Positions 23,875 to 31,812 of a DNA stretch of 37,288 nucleotides are shown here, piece after piece. The DNA lies in the NCBI GenBank assembly GCA_035995165.1, contig DASYKU010000016.1, positions 1-37,288 on the forward strand. Reading direction: 5' to 3'. The notes beneath the pieces were generated by a model that was given only the letters and a program-made list of their open reading frames with translations, was not told the DNA's origin and ran no database searches. A program made the position numbers and the translations under genes. The DNA comes from Mycobacteriales bacterium (lineage in GTDB: Bacteria > Actinomycetota > Actinomycetes > Mycobacteriales > CADCTP01). Position 1 is the stretch's first letter. The number at the start of each line of letters is the position of its first letter.

Positions 23875-25104
23875 TCACCCGATCGGCAGAGTGGCCGCGG
23901 TCCCGACCACGGCCGCGAGGGCCGGCGCCAGGTCGCCCCGGGGCCGGACGGCGACGGAATCCAGCCCGAGCCAACGCGCCATGTCGGCCAGCTCGACCGC
24001 CAGCTCCTCGGCCACCTCGGGCGCCGGCGAGGGTGTCTCCGACCAGGCCGCCCGCACCTGCAGCACCCCGGCCGCCCGGTCGGCCTTCAGATCGATCCGG
24101 CCGACCAGCCGGTCCCCGAGCAGGAACGGCAGCACGTAGTAGCCGTAGATCCGCTTCGGCTCGGGCGTGTAGATCTCGACCCGGTAGCGGAAGCCGAACA
24201 GTCGCTCGGTCCGGGCCCGCTCCCAGACCATCGGGTCGAACGGGGTGAGCAGCGCCCGGGCCGCGATCCGCCGGGGCAGCTTCGCCTCGGCCCAGAGCCA
24301 GGCCTGGTCCTTCCAGCCCTCGACCCGCACCGGCAGCAGCTCCCCCGCCTCGGTCAGCTCGGCGATCCGGACCCTGGTCTCGGCCGAGGACAACCGGAAG
24401 TAGTCGGCGAGGTCCTTGAGCGTCCCGACCCCGAGCGCCCGGCCCGCGACCCGGACCAGCTCGCGCTGGCCGTCCGCCGCGGACGGCGTCGGGGTGGCCA
24501 GGACCGCCGGTGGCAGCACCCGCTCGGACAGGTCGTAGAGCCGCTCGAAGTTCGGCCGGTCGGCGATCATCACGTCGCCGACGGTGAACAGGTATTCCAG
24601 CGCGATCTTGCCGTCGTGCCAGTTCCACATCGAGCCGGGCGTGTTCGGGCGGGCCTCGCCGGTCGCCCCCGCGCCGATCGGCCCCTCCCGGCGGACCAGC
24701 TCCCGGATCTCGTCGACGTAGCCCGGGCGCCGGGCCCGCATCTGGCTGGCCCAGCCGCCGTCCTTCTGCTGGTTGCGCTCCATCCGCCAGCGCAGCGCCG
24801 GCTGCAGCCGCAGCGGGATGAGCGACGCGGCGTGCCCCCAGTATTCGAAGAGCTCGGCCTTGCGGCCCCAGGACATCCGGTCCAGCAGATCCTGCGGGTA
24901 CGGCCCCAGGCGGGAGAAGACCGGCAGGTAGTGGGAGCGGACCAGCACGTTGATCGAGTCGATCTGCAGCAGGCCCATGCGGTCGATCACCCGGCGCAGG
25001 TGCCGCGCGTCGATCCGGCCGGCCGGGCGGGGCTCGCCGAAGCCCTGCGCCGCCAGCGCGATCCGGCGGGCCTGGCCGGCCGAGAGCGTCTCTGATCTGA
25101 CCAC
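23875..25104 (-). CDS. AlkX/YcaQ-type DNA interstrand-crosslink glycosylase (HTH_42)
   Basis: Proteins of this superfamily (winged-helix HTH_42, including AlkZ and E. coli YcaQ) unhook DNA interstrand crosslinks and excise bulky N7-alkyl purines. The 409-residue product has the typical opening and the catalytic loop LLQIDSINVLVRSHYL: Gln47-Ile48-Asp49 is the QxD form of the YcaQ/AlkX branch rather than QxQ of AlkZ. Winged-helix repeats and the C-terminal domain (YGYYVLPFLLGDRLVGRID) follow. GTG 25102-25104 is the start. Convergent with the DUF4097 gene; no biosynthetic cluster is adjacent, so it is probably general repair rather than self-resistance. Confidence 0.88.
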   Translation of the reverse strand: MVRSETLSAGQARRIALAAQGFGEPRPAGRIDARHLRRVIDRMGLLQIDSINVLVRSHYLPVFSRLGPYPQDLLDRMSWGRKAELFEYWGHAASLIPLRLQPALRWRMERNQQKDGGWASQMRARRPGYVDEIRELVRREGPIGAGATGEARPNTPGSMWNWHDGKIALEYLFTVGDVMIADRPNFERLYDLSERVLPPAVLATPTPSAADGQRELVRVAGRALGVGTLKDLADYFRLSSAETRVRIAELTEAGELLPVRVEGWKDQAWLWAEAKLPRRIAARALLTPFDPMVWERARTERLFGFRYRVEIYTPEPKRIYGYYVLPFLLGDRLVGRIDLKADRAAGVLQVRAAWSETPSPAPEVAEELAVELADMARWLGLDSVAVRPRGDLAPALAAVVGTAATLPIG

Positions 25105-25125
25105 GGACCTGATCCAAACAGACGC

Positions 25126-26043
25126 CTACGACACTTCCACGACCGCCGCCGCCCGCCGCCGCTCCCGGCTCTCCGCGGTCACCACCAGCGCGACCGCGAC
25201 CAGGATGATCAGGCCGCCGACCAGCGCCGAGCCGCCCAGCCGCTCGCTCGCGAACAACGCGCCGAGCAGCACCGCGACGGCCGGGTTGACGTACGCGTAG
25301 GTGGCGACGATCGAGACCGGCGCGTTCCCGAGCAGCCAGACGTACGCGGTGAAGGCGACCAGCGACCCGAACACGATCAGGTACGCCAGCGCCCACCAGG
25401 CCTTGCCGGTGACCTCGCCGAAGGAGAACCCGGACAGCTCGCCCCGGCCGACCGACACCACCAGCAGCAGCAGCCCGCCGGCGAACATCTCCACCGTGGT
25501 CAGCATCAGCGGGTCCGGCGGCACCGGCCGCAGCGTCACCAGCAGCGACCCGGCCGCCCAGGACAGCGCGGCCAGCACGCACAGCGCCGCATAGCCGACG
25601 TCGGTCCCGCCCGACCCGCCGGGCAGGAAGATCACCGCCACCCCGACCAGGCCCACCAGCACGCCGATCGCGGTCGCCGGACCCGGGCGGTCCCGCAGCA
25701 CCGTCCGCAGCACCACGATCCAGAGCGGGATGGCGGCGACCAGCAGCGCGACCAGCCCGGAGCTGACCCGCTGCTCGGCCACCGTGACCAGCCCGTTGCC
25801 GCCGGCCAGCAGCAGGATCCCGGACAGCGCCGCGGTCACGGTCTGGGTCCGGGTCGAGCGCAGCGCCGCCCGCCCGCGCCGGAGCACGAGGTAGACCAGC
25901 ATGATCGCGGCGGCGGCGACGAAGCGCAGCCCGCCGGAGAGCAGCGGGGGGAAGCCGCCCTCCACCGCGTACCGGATGGCGAGGTACGTCGAACCCCAGA
26001 CGACGTAGACGATCCCGAGTGCTCCGACGGCCTTGGCTCCCAC
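25126..26043 (-). CDS. EamA/DMT-family transporter
   Basis: This integral membrane protein has about ten helices in two EamA repeats (first from GIVYVVWGSTYLAIRYAVEG, second from YAALCVLAALSWAAGSLLV). Such proteins export metabolites or amino acids; the substrate is unknown. GTG 26041-26043 gives 305 residues, the usual size. ATG starts at 26100 or 26109 would add 19-22 hydrophilic residues and overlap the divergent GNAT start, with no ribosome binding site. The gene follows the direction of the glycosylase gene with a 21-base gap. Confidence 0.85.
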   Translation of the reverse strand: MGAKAVGALGIVYVVWGSTYLAIRYAVEGGFPPLLSGGLRFVAAAAIMLVYLVLRRGRAALRSTRTQTVTAALSGILLLAGGNGLVTVAEQRVSSGLVALLVAAIPLWIVVLRTVLRDRPGPATAIGVLVGLVGVAVIFLPGGSGGTDVGYAALCVLAALSWAAGSLLVTLRPVPPDPLMLTTVEMFAGGLLLLVVSVGRGELSGFSFGEVTGKAWWALAYLIVFGSLVAFTAYVWLLGNAPVSIVATYAYVNPAVAVLLGALFASERLGGSALVGGLIILVAVALVVTAESRERRRAAAVVEVS

Positions 26044-26098
26044 AGCCCGAGACTGCCACCACGGGAAATCCGGATGATCGGGTTGAGAGGATGGCCAC

Positions 26099-26602
26099 AT
26101 GGACGTCATCTGCCGGCCGATGGTGGCCGCCGACCTCGACGCGGCCTCGGAGCTGCACGTACGGGCCTGGCAGACGGCCTACCGCGGGATCGTGCCGCAG
26201 GCGTTCCTGGACGGGATGGACCCGGCCGTGCGCCGGCGCCGGAACGAGGGCCGCAGCCTGGCCGGCCAGCACGTGGCCGAGGCCGGCGGCGAGGTGGTCG
26301 GCTGGCTGTCGGTGGGGCCGTACCGGGACGACGACCCGCCCGGTCCCGGCTGCGGCGAGATCGAGGCGATCTACGCGCGGCCGGACGTGGTCGGCGCCGG
26401 CGTCGGCCGGGTCCTGCTGGCGTACGGGCTGGGCGAGCTGCGGCGCCACGGGCTCGCCCCGGTGCTGCTCTGGGTGCTGACCGGCAACGACCATGCCCGC
26501 CGGTTCTACGAGAAGGCCGGCTTCGCCGCCGACGGCGCCACCCACGACTACGAGGTCGGCGGGGCGACCCTGCCCGAGCTGCGCTACCGGTACGACGGAT
26601 AG
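26099..26602 (+). CDS. GNAT-family N-acetyltransferase
   Basis: This 167-residue acetyltransferase opens with RPMVAADLDAASELHVRAWQ, has the acetyl-CoA loop VVGAGVGRVLL and closes with NDHARRFYEKAGF. AGAGGAT lies about eight bases before ATG 26099. It is divergent from the EamA gene and ten bases before a second, related GNAT (both share W-x-TAYR), so the two are probably a tandem duplication in one operon. Substrate unknown. Confidence 0.88.
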   Translation: MDVICRPMVAADLDAASELHVRAWQTAYRGIVPQAFLDGMDPAVRRRRNEGRSLAGQHVAEAGGEVVGWLSVGPYRDDDPPGPGCGEIEAIYARPDVVGAGVGRVLLAYGLGELRRHGLAPVLLWVLTGNDHARRFYEKAGFAADGATHDYEVGGATLPELRYRYDG

Positions 26603-26612
26603 CGTCTCCTCC

Positions 26613-27146
26613 GTGGCGGACGTGGCGGTGCGGGCGGCGCGACCCGCGGACGTGCCGGAGATCGCGCGGATCCAGATCGAGACCTGGCGGACCGCGTACC
26701 GGCGGTTCCTGCCGGCCTCGGTGCTGGCCGCGCTGGACCAGGAGCAGGCCGCGGCGGCCTGGGGCGCCGCGGTGCGCGAGCCGCCCTCGCCGGCGCACCA
26801 CGTGCTGGTCGCGACCGAGGGGGACACGCTGGTCGGCTTCGCGGCCGTCGGCCCGTCCGAGGAGGAGGACGCGGCGCCGGGCGAGGCCGCGGTGGCCGCG
26901 CTGCTGGTCGAGCCGCGCTGGGGCCGGCGGGGGCACGGCAGCCGGCTGCTGGCCGCGACGGTCGAGTACCTGACGGCGGACGCGATGACCCGGCTGGTCG
27001 CCTGGGTGCCCGACGGCGACCGGGCCTCGGCCGCCTTCTACGAGTCCGCCGGCTGGGAGCGCGACGGCCTGGTCCGGACGCTGGAGGACGAGGGCGGGAC
27101 CGTGCGCGAGAACCGCTGGCACGTCTCGCTGACGGAGGCGGCGTGA
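26613..27146 (+). CDS. GNAT-family N-acetyltransferase (tandem paralogue)
   Basis: The 177-residue product from GTG 26613 has RAARPADVPEIARIQIETWR at the start, the loop RWGRRGHGSRLL and the late motif DRASAAFYESAGWERDG. It resembles the preceding gene in layout and in the WRTAYRRFLP segment. Its stop overlaps the next start by four bases (GTGA at 27143-27146), so translation is coupled to the DUF2461 gene. Substrate unknown. Confidence 0.87.
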   Translation: MADVAVRAARPADVPEIARIQIETWRTAYRRFLPASVLAALDQEQAAAAWGAAVREPPSPAHHVLVATEGDTLVGFAAVGPSEEEDAAPGEAAVAALLVEPRWGRRGHGSRLLAATVEYLTADAMTRLVAWVPDGDRASAAFYESAGWERDGLVRTLEDEGGTVRENRWHVSLTEAA

Positions 27147-27781
27147 GCGACTTCCGCGGGTTCCCGGAGCGGGCGCTGATCTTCTTCGAGGGGTTGGAGG
27201 CCGACAACTCCAAGCCGTACTGGACCGACCACAAGGACGTGTACGAGGAGCATGTCCGGGCCCCGATGCTGGCGCTGCTGGCCGAGCTGGAGGCCGAGTT
27301 CGGGACGGGCAAGATGTTCCGGCCGTACCGGGACGTGCGGTTCAGCAAGGACAAGACGCCGTACAAGACCCAGGCCGCGGCGATGGTGGAGTCCTACTAC
27401 CTCTCCTTGTCCGCGGACGGGCTGTTCCTCGGCGGCGGCGTCTACCACCCGGCCCCTGACCAGCTGGAGCGGCTGCGCCGGGCGGTCGCCGACGACGTGC
27501 AGGGCGCGGCCCTCTCGCGCATCGTCGGTTCGCTGGAGAAGGCCGGGTACGAGGTCGGCGGCGACCGGATGACCCGGCCGCCGCGCGGCTACGCCGCCGA
27601 CCACCCGCGGATCGAGCTGCTGAAGCACCGGTCGCTGGTGGCCAGCCGGCACTGGGAGCCGGAGCCCTGGCTGCACACCCGGGCCGCGTACACCCGGGTC
27701 CGGGACGCCTGGCGGGGGCTGGCGCCGCTCAACGACTGGCTGCACACCAACGTGGGCGCGAGCGACCAGCCCCGGCGCTGA
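27143..27781 (+). CDS. DUF2461 domain protein
   Basis: This 212-residue cytoplasmic protein matches the DUF2461/TIGR02453 family: FPERALIFFEGLEADNSKPY near the start, then FRPYRDVRFSKDKTPYKTQA and LFLGGGVYHP. Function is not known for the family. It starts at GTG 27143 within the stop of the upstream GNAT and ends ten bases from the convergent QueA-like stop. Confidence 0.9.
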   Translation: MSDFRGFPERALIFFEGLEADNSKPYWTDHKDVYEEHVRAPMLALLAELEAEFGTGKMFRPYRDVRFSKDKTPYKTQAAAMVESYYLSLSADGLFLGGGVYHPAPDQLERLRRAVADDVQGAALSRIVGSLEKAGYEVGGDRMTRPPRGYAADHPRIELLKHRSLVASRHWEPEPWLHTRAAYTRVRDAWRGLAPLNDWLHTNVGASDQPRR

Positions 27782-27791
27782 GCGTCCCTCC

Positions 27792-28892
27792 TCAGGGCAG
27801 GATCAGGTGGACGTCGCCGAACTCGTGCCAGCGGTAGCCCTGCTCGGCCGCGGCCGCGTAGCTCGCTTCGAGCAGGCCCGGAGCGGCCACGGCGGCCAGC
27901 ATCTGCAGGTGCGACGCCGCCGGCGGGTGCCACCCGGTGAGCAGGCCGTCCACAGTGGACAGCTCGTCGCCCGGGCCGATCACCAGCTCGGTCCAGCCCT
28001 CCGGCTGCCCGGAGCGGGCCGCCGCCTCCAGCGCCCGCACGACCGTGGTACCGATCGCGATGACCCGGTGGGCGTCCCGGACCGCGCGGCGCGTGGACGC
28101 CGGGACCGAATACCACTCCGCGTACGGGGGCTCGTCCCGCTCCGGGCTGGACAGCCCGCAGTGCAGCACGACGGTGGCGACCTCCACCCCACGCCGGCGC
28201 AGGTTGCGCAGCACCCGGGTGGTGACCGGCCGGCCGGCGCTCGGCATCTCGGCGCTGCCGGGGGTGTCGGCGTGGTCGGTGCGGTAGGCGGCCAGCGGCC
28301 AGGGCCCGGCGGTGTAGCCGTACCGGACCGGTTCGCCGTGCGCGACCAGCCACTCCCCCAGCGGACCCGGGGTACGCAGCTCGGCCGTCCACAGGCGACG
28401 GTGCCCGGGCTGGTACGGCGCCCCGACCGTGAGGCGGGCCGCGCCGAGGGCGACCTCGACGCCCTCCCGGTCCACGGTGGACGGTTCGCCGCCCTGGCGG
28501 CGGGACGGACGGCGGAGCTCGACGACCCAGCGGGACCTGCGTGCCCGCAGGGCTTCCGCGGTGGTCCGGCCGGATTCCCGGTCCACTGTGGACAGGTGCA
28601 CGGCCACCCGCTCGCCGGTCGCGGTCACCCCGTCCACGGCCGCCGGGAGGGTGTCGGAGGTGTTGAGGACGACCAGGTCGCCCGGGCGCAGGACGGCCGG
28701 CAGCTGGCGGGCCACCATCGGGCGCGGGCCCTCGCTGGCCGAGGCGACCAGCATCCGGACACCGTCGCGGCCGATGCCGCGCGCCTCCGGCGGGCTCGTT
28801 GCCGGCGCTCCCTCCGGAAGCCCGGCCGCGCCCCTCCATCCGCCCGGCAGATCCCGGCCGCCTTCTCGGACGACCCCGTGGGCGGCGGTCAT
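27792..28892 (-). CDS. QueA-like S-adenosylmethionine:tRNA ribosyltransferase-isomerase family protein
   Basis: QueA transfers the ribosyl part of SAM to a 7-deazaguanine in tRNA to make epoxyqueuosine. The 366-residue product keeps family blocks: RDGVRMLVA, LRPGDLVVLNTSDTLPAA, VLHCGLSSPE, VIAIGTTVVRALE and VDGLLTGWHPPAASHLQML. No tgt, queG or other queuosine gene is in the window, and many actinobacteria lack that pathway while keeping a QueA-like gene beside an SDR, so the substrate may differ. It overlaps the SDR stop by four bases (ATGA). Three GTCCACNGTGGAC palindromes lie inside, each encoding Ser-Thr-Val-Asp. Confidence 0.85.
   Translation of the reverse strand: MTAAHGVVREGGRDLPGGWRGAAGLPEGAPATSPPEARGIGRDGVRMLVASASEGPRPMVARQLPAVLRPGDLVVLNTSDTLPAAVDGVTATGERVAVHLSTVDRESGRTTAEALRARRSRWVVELRRPSRRQGGEPSTVDREGVEVALGAARLTVGAPYQPGHRRLWTAELRTPGPLGEWLVAHGEPVRYGYTAGPWPLAAYRTDHADTPGSAEMPSAGRPVTTRVLRNLRRRGVEVATVVLHCGLSSPERDEPPYAEWYSVPASTRRAVRDAHRVIAIGTTVVRALEAAARSGQPEGWTELVIGPGDELSTVDGLLTGWHPPAASHLQMLAAVAAPGLLEASYAAAAEQGYRWHEFGDVHLILP
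27948..28593. repeat. three 13-bp palindromes GTCCACNGTGGAC within queA-like gene
   Basis: Copies are at 27948-27960 (central A), 28470-28482 (central G) and 28581-28593 (central T) on the plus strand. Each encodes Ser-Thr-Val-Asp on the minus strand and falls in a loop-like, variable stretch. Only near-matches were noticed elsewhere in the window. Confidence 0.8.
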
Positions 28893-29581
28893 GAGTGCGC
28901 TCCGGTGGGGACCGGGAGGTCTCCGGCCTCGTAGCGGGCGTTCGGGAGGTCGGAGTCGAGCAGCCGGCGCAGCGCCGGCACGACCGTCTCCGGCTCGGGC
29001 CGGTCGGAGATGTCCTCGCCCGGGAACGCGGCGGCGTGCATGGCGGTACGCATGTCGCCGGGGTCCACGGCGTAGACCCGCAGCAGCGGCTCCTCCGCGC
29101 CCAGCACCGCGGCGAGCTGGTCGAGCGCGGCCTTGCTCGCGCCGTACCCGCCCCAGCCCGGGTACGCCGCCACGGCCGCATCGCTCGAGATCGCCAGCAC
29201 GCAGCCGGCAGCGGCCCGCAGCGCCGGCAGCAGCAGCCGGGTCAGCGCGTGCGGCGCGACCACGTTGGTCTCCAGGACCTGGCGCAGCTCGGCGGTGCCC
29301 AGCTCGGCCAGCGGCGGCAGCGGCGACGGCCCGAGCGCGGACGCGTTGAGCACCAGCAGGTCGAGCCGGCCGCCGGCCGCGGCGGCCAGCGCGTGCCGGT
29401 GCTCGGGGTCGGTGACGTCGCCGGGGATGGCGACGACGTCCGGCCCGAGCGGCGCCGTGGCCGCGGTCAGGTCGGCCGCGGTACGGGCGTCGAGCACGAG
29501 CCGCCAGCCGGCGCCGGCGAGATCGGTGGCGAGCGCCCGGCCGAGGCCCTGGGACGCTCCGGTGATGACAGCGGTTGGCAT
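28889..29581 (-). CDS. short-chain dehydrogenase/reductase
   Basis: This 230-residue NAD(P)-dependent oxidoreductase has the cofactor motif TGASQGLG (residues 7-14), LVLNAS, the catalytic Ser (ISSDA, ~132), Tyr146 and Lys150 (YGASK). The Asp/Arg after the second strand (LDARTAA) does not clearly decide NAD or NADP. ATG 29579-29581 is the start. It leads the QueA-like gene with a four-base overlap. A DevR-like palindrome lies 57-72 bases upstream. Substrate unknown. Confidence 0.88.
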   Translation of the reverse strand: MPTAVITGASQGLGRALATDLAGAGWRLVLDARTAADLTAATAPLGPDVVAIPGDVTDPEHRHALAAAAGGRLDLLVLNASALGPSPLPPLAELGTAELRQVLETNVVAPHALTRLLLPALRAAAGCVLAISSDAAVAAYPGWGGYGASKAALDQLAAVLGAEEPLLRVYAVDPGDMRTAMHAAAFPGEDISDRPEPETVVPALRRLLDSDLPNARYEAGDLPVPTGAHS

Positions 29582-29637
29582 GTCTCCACCGTGCCGCCGC
29601 GCCGGACCCGCGCCATCGGCCCCGAGCCGCTGCCCCC

Positions 29638-29653
29638 TAGGACTTTGGTCCTA
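29638..29653. promoter_or_regulatory. DevR/DosR-box-like palindrome upstream of the SDR gene
   Basis: TAGGACTTTGGTCCTA is a 16-bp inverted repeat with perfect six-base arms. Its core GGACTTTGGTCC resembles the DosR box (GGGACTWWAGTCCC as I recall), differing at the outer bases and one central base. It is 57-72 bases upstream of the SDR start, and the stem is too AT-rich for a good terminator. A GAF kinase and NarL-type regulator lie just beyond. Confidence 0.5.
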
Positions 29654-29684
29654 CGCCCGGCGACCGCCCGTCCGCCCGCCGCGG

Positions 29685-29987
29685 CTAGGTCTCGCGGCCG
29701 CGGAGGAGGGCGGTGGCGAAGCCGCGGAGTTCGCCTCGGCAGACTCCGCTGCTGATCGTCGGGTCCTCGTTCATGATCCGGCGGGCGCTGTCCTCGTCCG
29801 GCGCCTCGAAGACGCAGAGGCCGGTGTTGATGCTGCCGAGGGTCGGGCCGGCCAGGATCATCACGCCCTCGGCATGCAGGCGCTGGAGCCGGACCCAGTG
29901 CTCGGCGAACACCGCCCGCTCGTGCTCGGTCATCGTCGCGGCGAAGTTCTCCCGCGGCGCGTGGATGAAGTAGACCCACTCCGCCAT
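29685..29987 (-). CDS. YCII-related domain protein
   Basis: This 100-residue cytoplasmic protein has the ferredoxin-like YciI fold pattern: WVYFIHAPRENF, HERAVFAEHWVRLQRLHAEG, MILAGPTL and an ending RGFATALL. A conserved His and Asp in the family suggest catalysis or ligand binding, but no function is established. It starts 16 bases after the response-regulator stop and is probably the last gene of the LLM-kinase-regulator operon. Confidence 0.85.
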   Translation of the reverse strand: MAEWVYFIHAPRENFAATMTEHERAVFAEHWVRLQRLHAEGVMILAGPTLGSINTGLCVFEAPDEDSARRIMNEDPTISSGVCRGELRGFATALLRGRET

Positions 29988-30003
29988 GCCGGGATGATGC
30001 CAC

Positions 30004-30654
30004 TCATCCGGCGGCCAGGTTGTGGTGGACGGCGTACAGGGCGGCCTGGGTGCGGTCGGCGACGTCGAGCTTGGCCAGGATCGCGCTCACGTGCGCCTTG
30101 ACCGTCTTCTCCGACAGCGCGAGGTCGCGGGCGATCAGCCGGTTGGACCGGCCCCGGGCGATCAGCCGCAGCACCTCGCGCTCACGCGGGGTGAGCGCGC
30201 CGGCCGGATCGGGACCGGCGACGCTGGACATCACCGTCGCCGCGACCGCCGGGTCGAGCGAGGCGCCGCCGGCGTGCACGGCCCGCAGCGCGTCGGCCAG
30301 CTCGGCCGGGCCGACGTCCTTGAGCAGGTAGCCGGCGACGCCGGCCCGGACCGCCGGCAGCACCGAGTCCTCCCCCGCGTAGCTGGTCAGCACCACGACC
30401 TTGACCTCGGGGTGGGCGGCCTTGAGCCGGCGGACCACGTCCAGCCCGGACATCCCCGGCAGCACCAGGTCCAGCAGGACGATGTCCGGCGCCAGCCCCG
30501 GCACCAGCGCGAGCGCCTGCTCGCCCGAGCCGGCCTCGCCGACCACCTCGATGTCGGGCTGCAGGCCGAGGAACGTGCGCAGCCCGGCCCGGACCATCTC
30601 GTGGTCGTCTACCAGGACGAGCCTCAGCGACTTGCGCAGCGGCTCAGCAGTCAC
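30004..30654 (-). CDS. NarL/FixJ-family response regulator
   Basis: This 216-residue regulator has a receiver domain ([11 protein letters not shown], phospho-acceptor D62 in LLDLVLPG, Thr in VVLTSYAG, Lys in GYLLKDVG) and a LuxR-type HTH ([18 protein letters not shown] then [17 protein letters not shown]). GTG 30652-30654 overlaps the kinase stop by 11 bases, marking the two as partners. The recognition helix is similar to, but not the same as, that of DosR, so the DevR-like box at 29638-29653 cannot be assigned to it from sequence alone. Confidence 0.93.
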   Translation of the reverse strand: MTAEPLRKSLRLVLVDDHEMVRAGLRTFLGLQPDIEVVGEAGSGEQALALVPGLAPDIVLLDLVLPGMSGLDVVRRLKAAHPEVKVVVLTSYAGEDSVLPAVRAGVAGYLLKDVGPAELADALRAVHAGGASLDPAVAATVMSSVAGPDPAGALTPREREVLRLIARGRSNRLIARDLALSEKTVKAHVSAILAKLDVADRTQAALYAVHHNLAAG

Positions 30655-31771
30655 CGGGCACCTCCAGGGTCACGGTCGTCCCGGTGCCGGGGCGGCTGTC
30701 GATCACGAGCGTGCCGCCGACGGCCTCGGCCCGCTCCCGCATCGAGGTCAGCCCGAGCCGGTGCGAGTCCCGCAGCGTCGCGGCCAGGTCGAAGCCGCCG
30801 CCGTCGTCGGCGACCACCAGCCGGACCGGGTCGCGGGTGTCCAGCGCGACCGTCACCGCCCGGGCGTCCGCGTGCCGCAGCGCGTTGGCCAGCGCCTCGC
30901 CCGCGACCATCAGCACCTCGCGCTCGACCGTACGATCCCGGAGGCGGGGACCGCGCACCTCGAGCCCGATCCGCACGTCGTGCACGCGTCGCAGCAGCTC
31001 GACCCGCTTGCGCAGCGCACCGGCCAGGCCGTCGGCGTCCAGGTCGACCGGCCGCAGGGTCTCGACCAGGCCGCGCATCTCGGCCAGCCCGGCCGCGGCC
31101 AGCTCCCGGACCTGGTCGAGCTGGTCGACCAGGGTCGGATCGGCCCCGCCGGCCAGCGCGGCCGCGCTCTCCGCGGCCAGGGTCAGGCTGAACAGGGTCT
31201 GGGTCACCGAGTCGTGCAGCTCCCGGGCCAGCCGGGCCCGCTCGGCCGCGACCGACAACTCCCGGGCCCGTTCCGTCCGCTGGGCGTTGACGACCGCGAG
31301 CGCGGCGTGCGCGGCCAGCGTCTCGACCAGCGACTCGTCGGCGTCGGTGAACCCGCCGCCGGTCTTGTCGGCCAGGTAGAGCTCGGCCAGCACCTCGCCG
31401 CCGGCCACGATCGGCACGCCCAGGAACGAGCTCATGTCCGGGTGCGCCCGCGGCCAGCCGGAGAACCGCGGGTCGTCGCGGATGTCGGCCAGCCGGATCG
31501 TGCCGGGCTCGGCCAGCAGCGCGCCGAGCAGGCCGTGCGTCCGCGGGAGCGTGCCGATCGCGGCCCAGGTCTCGGCGTCCACGCCGGCGGTGAGGAACAG
31601 CCCGAAGCCGCCGGCGCCGTCGGGGACGCCGATCGCCGCGTACCTCGCGCCGGCCAGGTCGCGGGCCGCGTCCAGGATCACCCGCAGCACCGGCTCGGTC
31701 CGCCGCTCCGCGCCCAGCGCCAGCGCGACGTCCAGCAACCGGCGCAGCGCCGTCGTCTCCGGGCTCGTCAC
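30644..31771 (-). CDS. GAF-domain sensor histidine kinase (HisKA_3, DevS-like GAF)
   Basis: This 375-residue kinase has one GAF domain (~28-165) resembling those of mycobacterial DevS/DosT: the order [40 protein letters not shown] and [15 protein letters not shown] is shared. A HisKA_3 dimerisation helix follows with the phospho-acceptor His186 ([11 protein letters not shown]), then an HATPase ([32 protein letters not shown]). There is no membrane helix. Whether the GAF binds haem, as in DevS, cannot be seen. GTG 31769-31771 is the start; the LLM oxidoreductase gene precedes it by 41 bases. Confidence 0.9.
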   Translation of the reverse strand: MTSPETTALRRLLDVALALGAERRTEPVLRVILDAARDLAGARYAAIGVPDGAGGFGLFLTAGVDAETWAAIGTLPRTHGLLGALLAEPGTIRLADIRDDPRFSGWPRAHPDMSSFLGVPIVAGGEVLAELYLADKTGGGFTDADESLVETLAAHAALAVVNAQRTERARELSVAAERARLARELHDSVTQTLFSLTLAAESAAALAGGADPTLVDQLDQVRELAAAGLAEMRGLVETLRPVDLDADGLAGALRKRVELLRRVHDVRIGLEVRGPRLRDRTVEREVLMVAGEALANALRHADARAVTVALDTRDPVRLVVADDGGGFDLAATLRDSHRLGLTSMRERAEAVGGTLVIDSRPGTGTTVTLEVPGDC

Positions 31772-31812
31772 CCGGCCAGTTCTACAGCCCCTTCGGCGCG
31801 GGGAGCCATTCC

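Noticed and set aside
29638-29653. Inverted repeat considered as a terminator for the YCII gene
   Set aside because: The stem is only six base pairs and half A/T, unlike the 10-15-bp GC stems that end other genes here; an operator is more likely.
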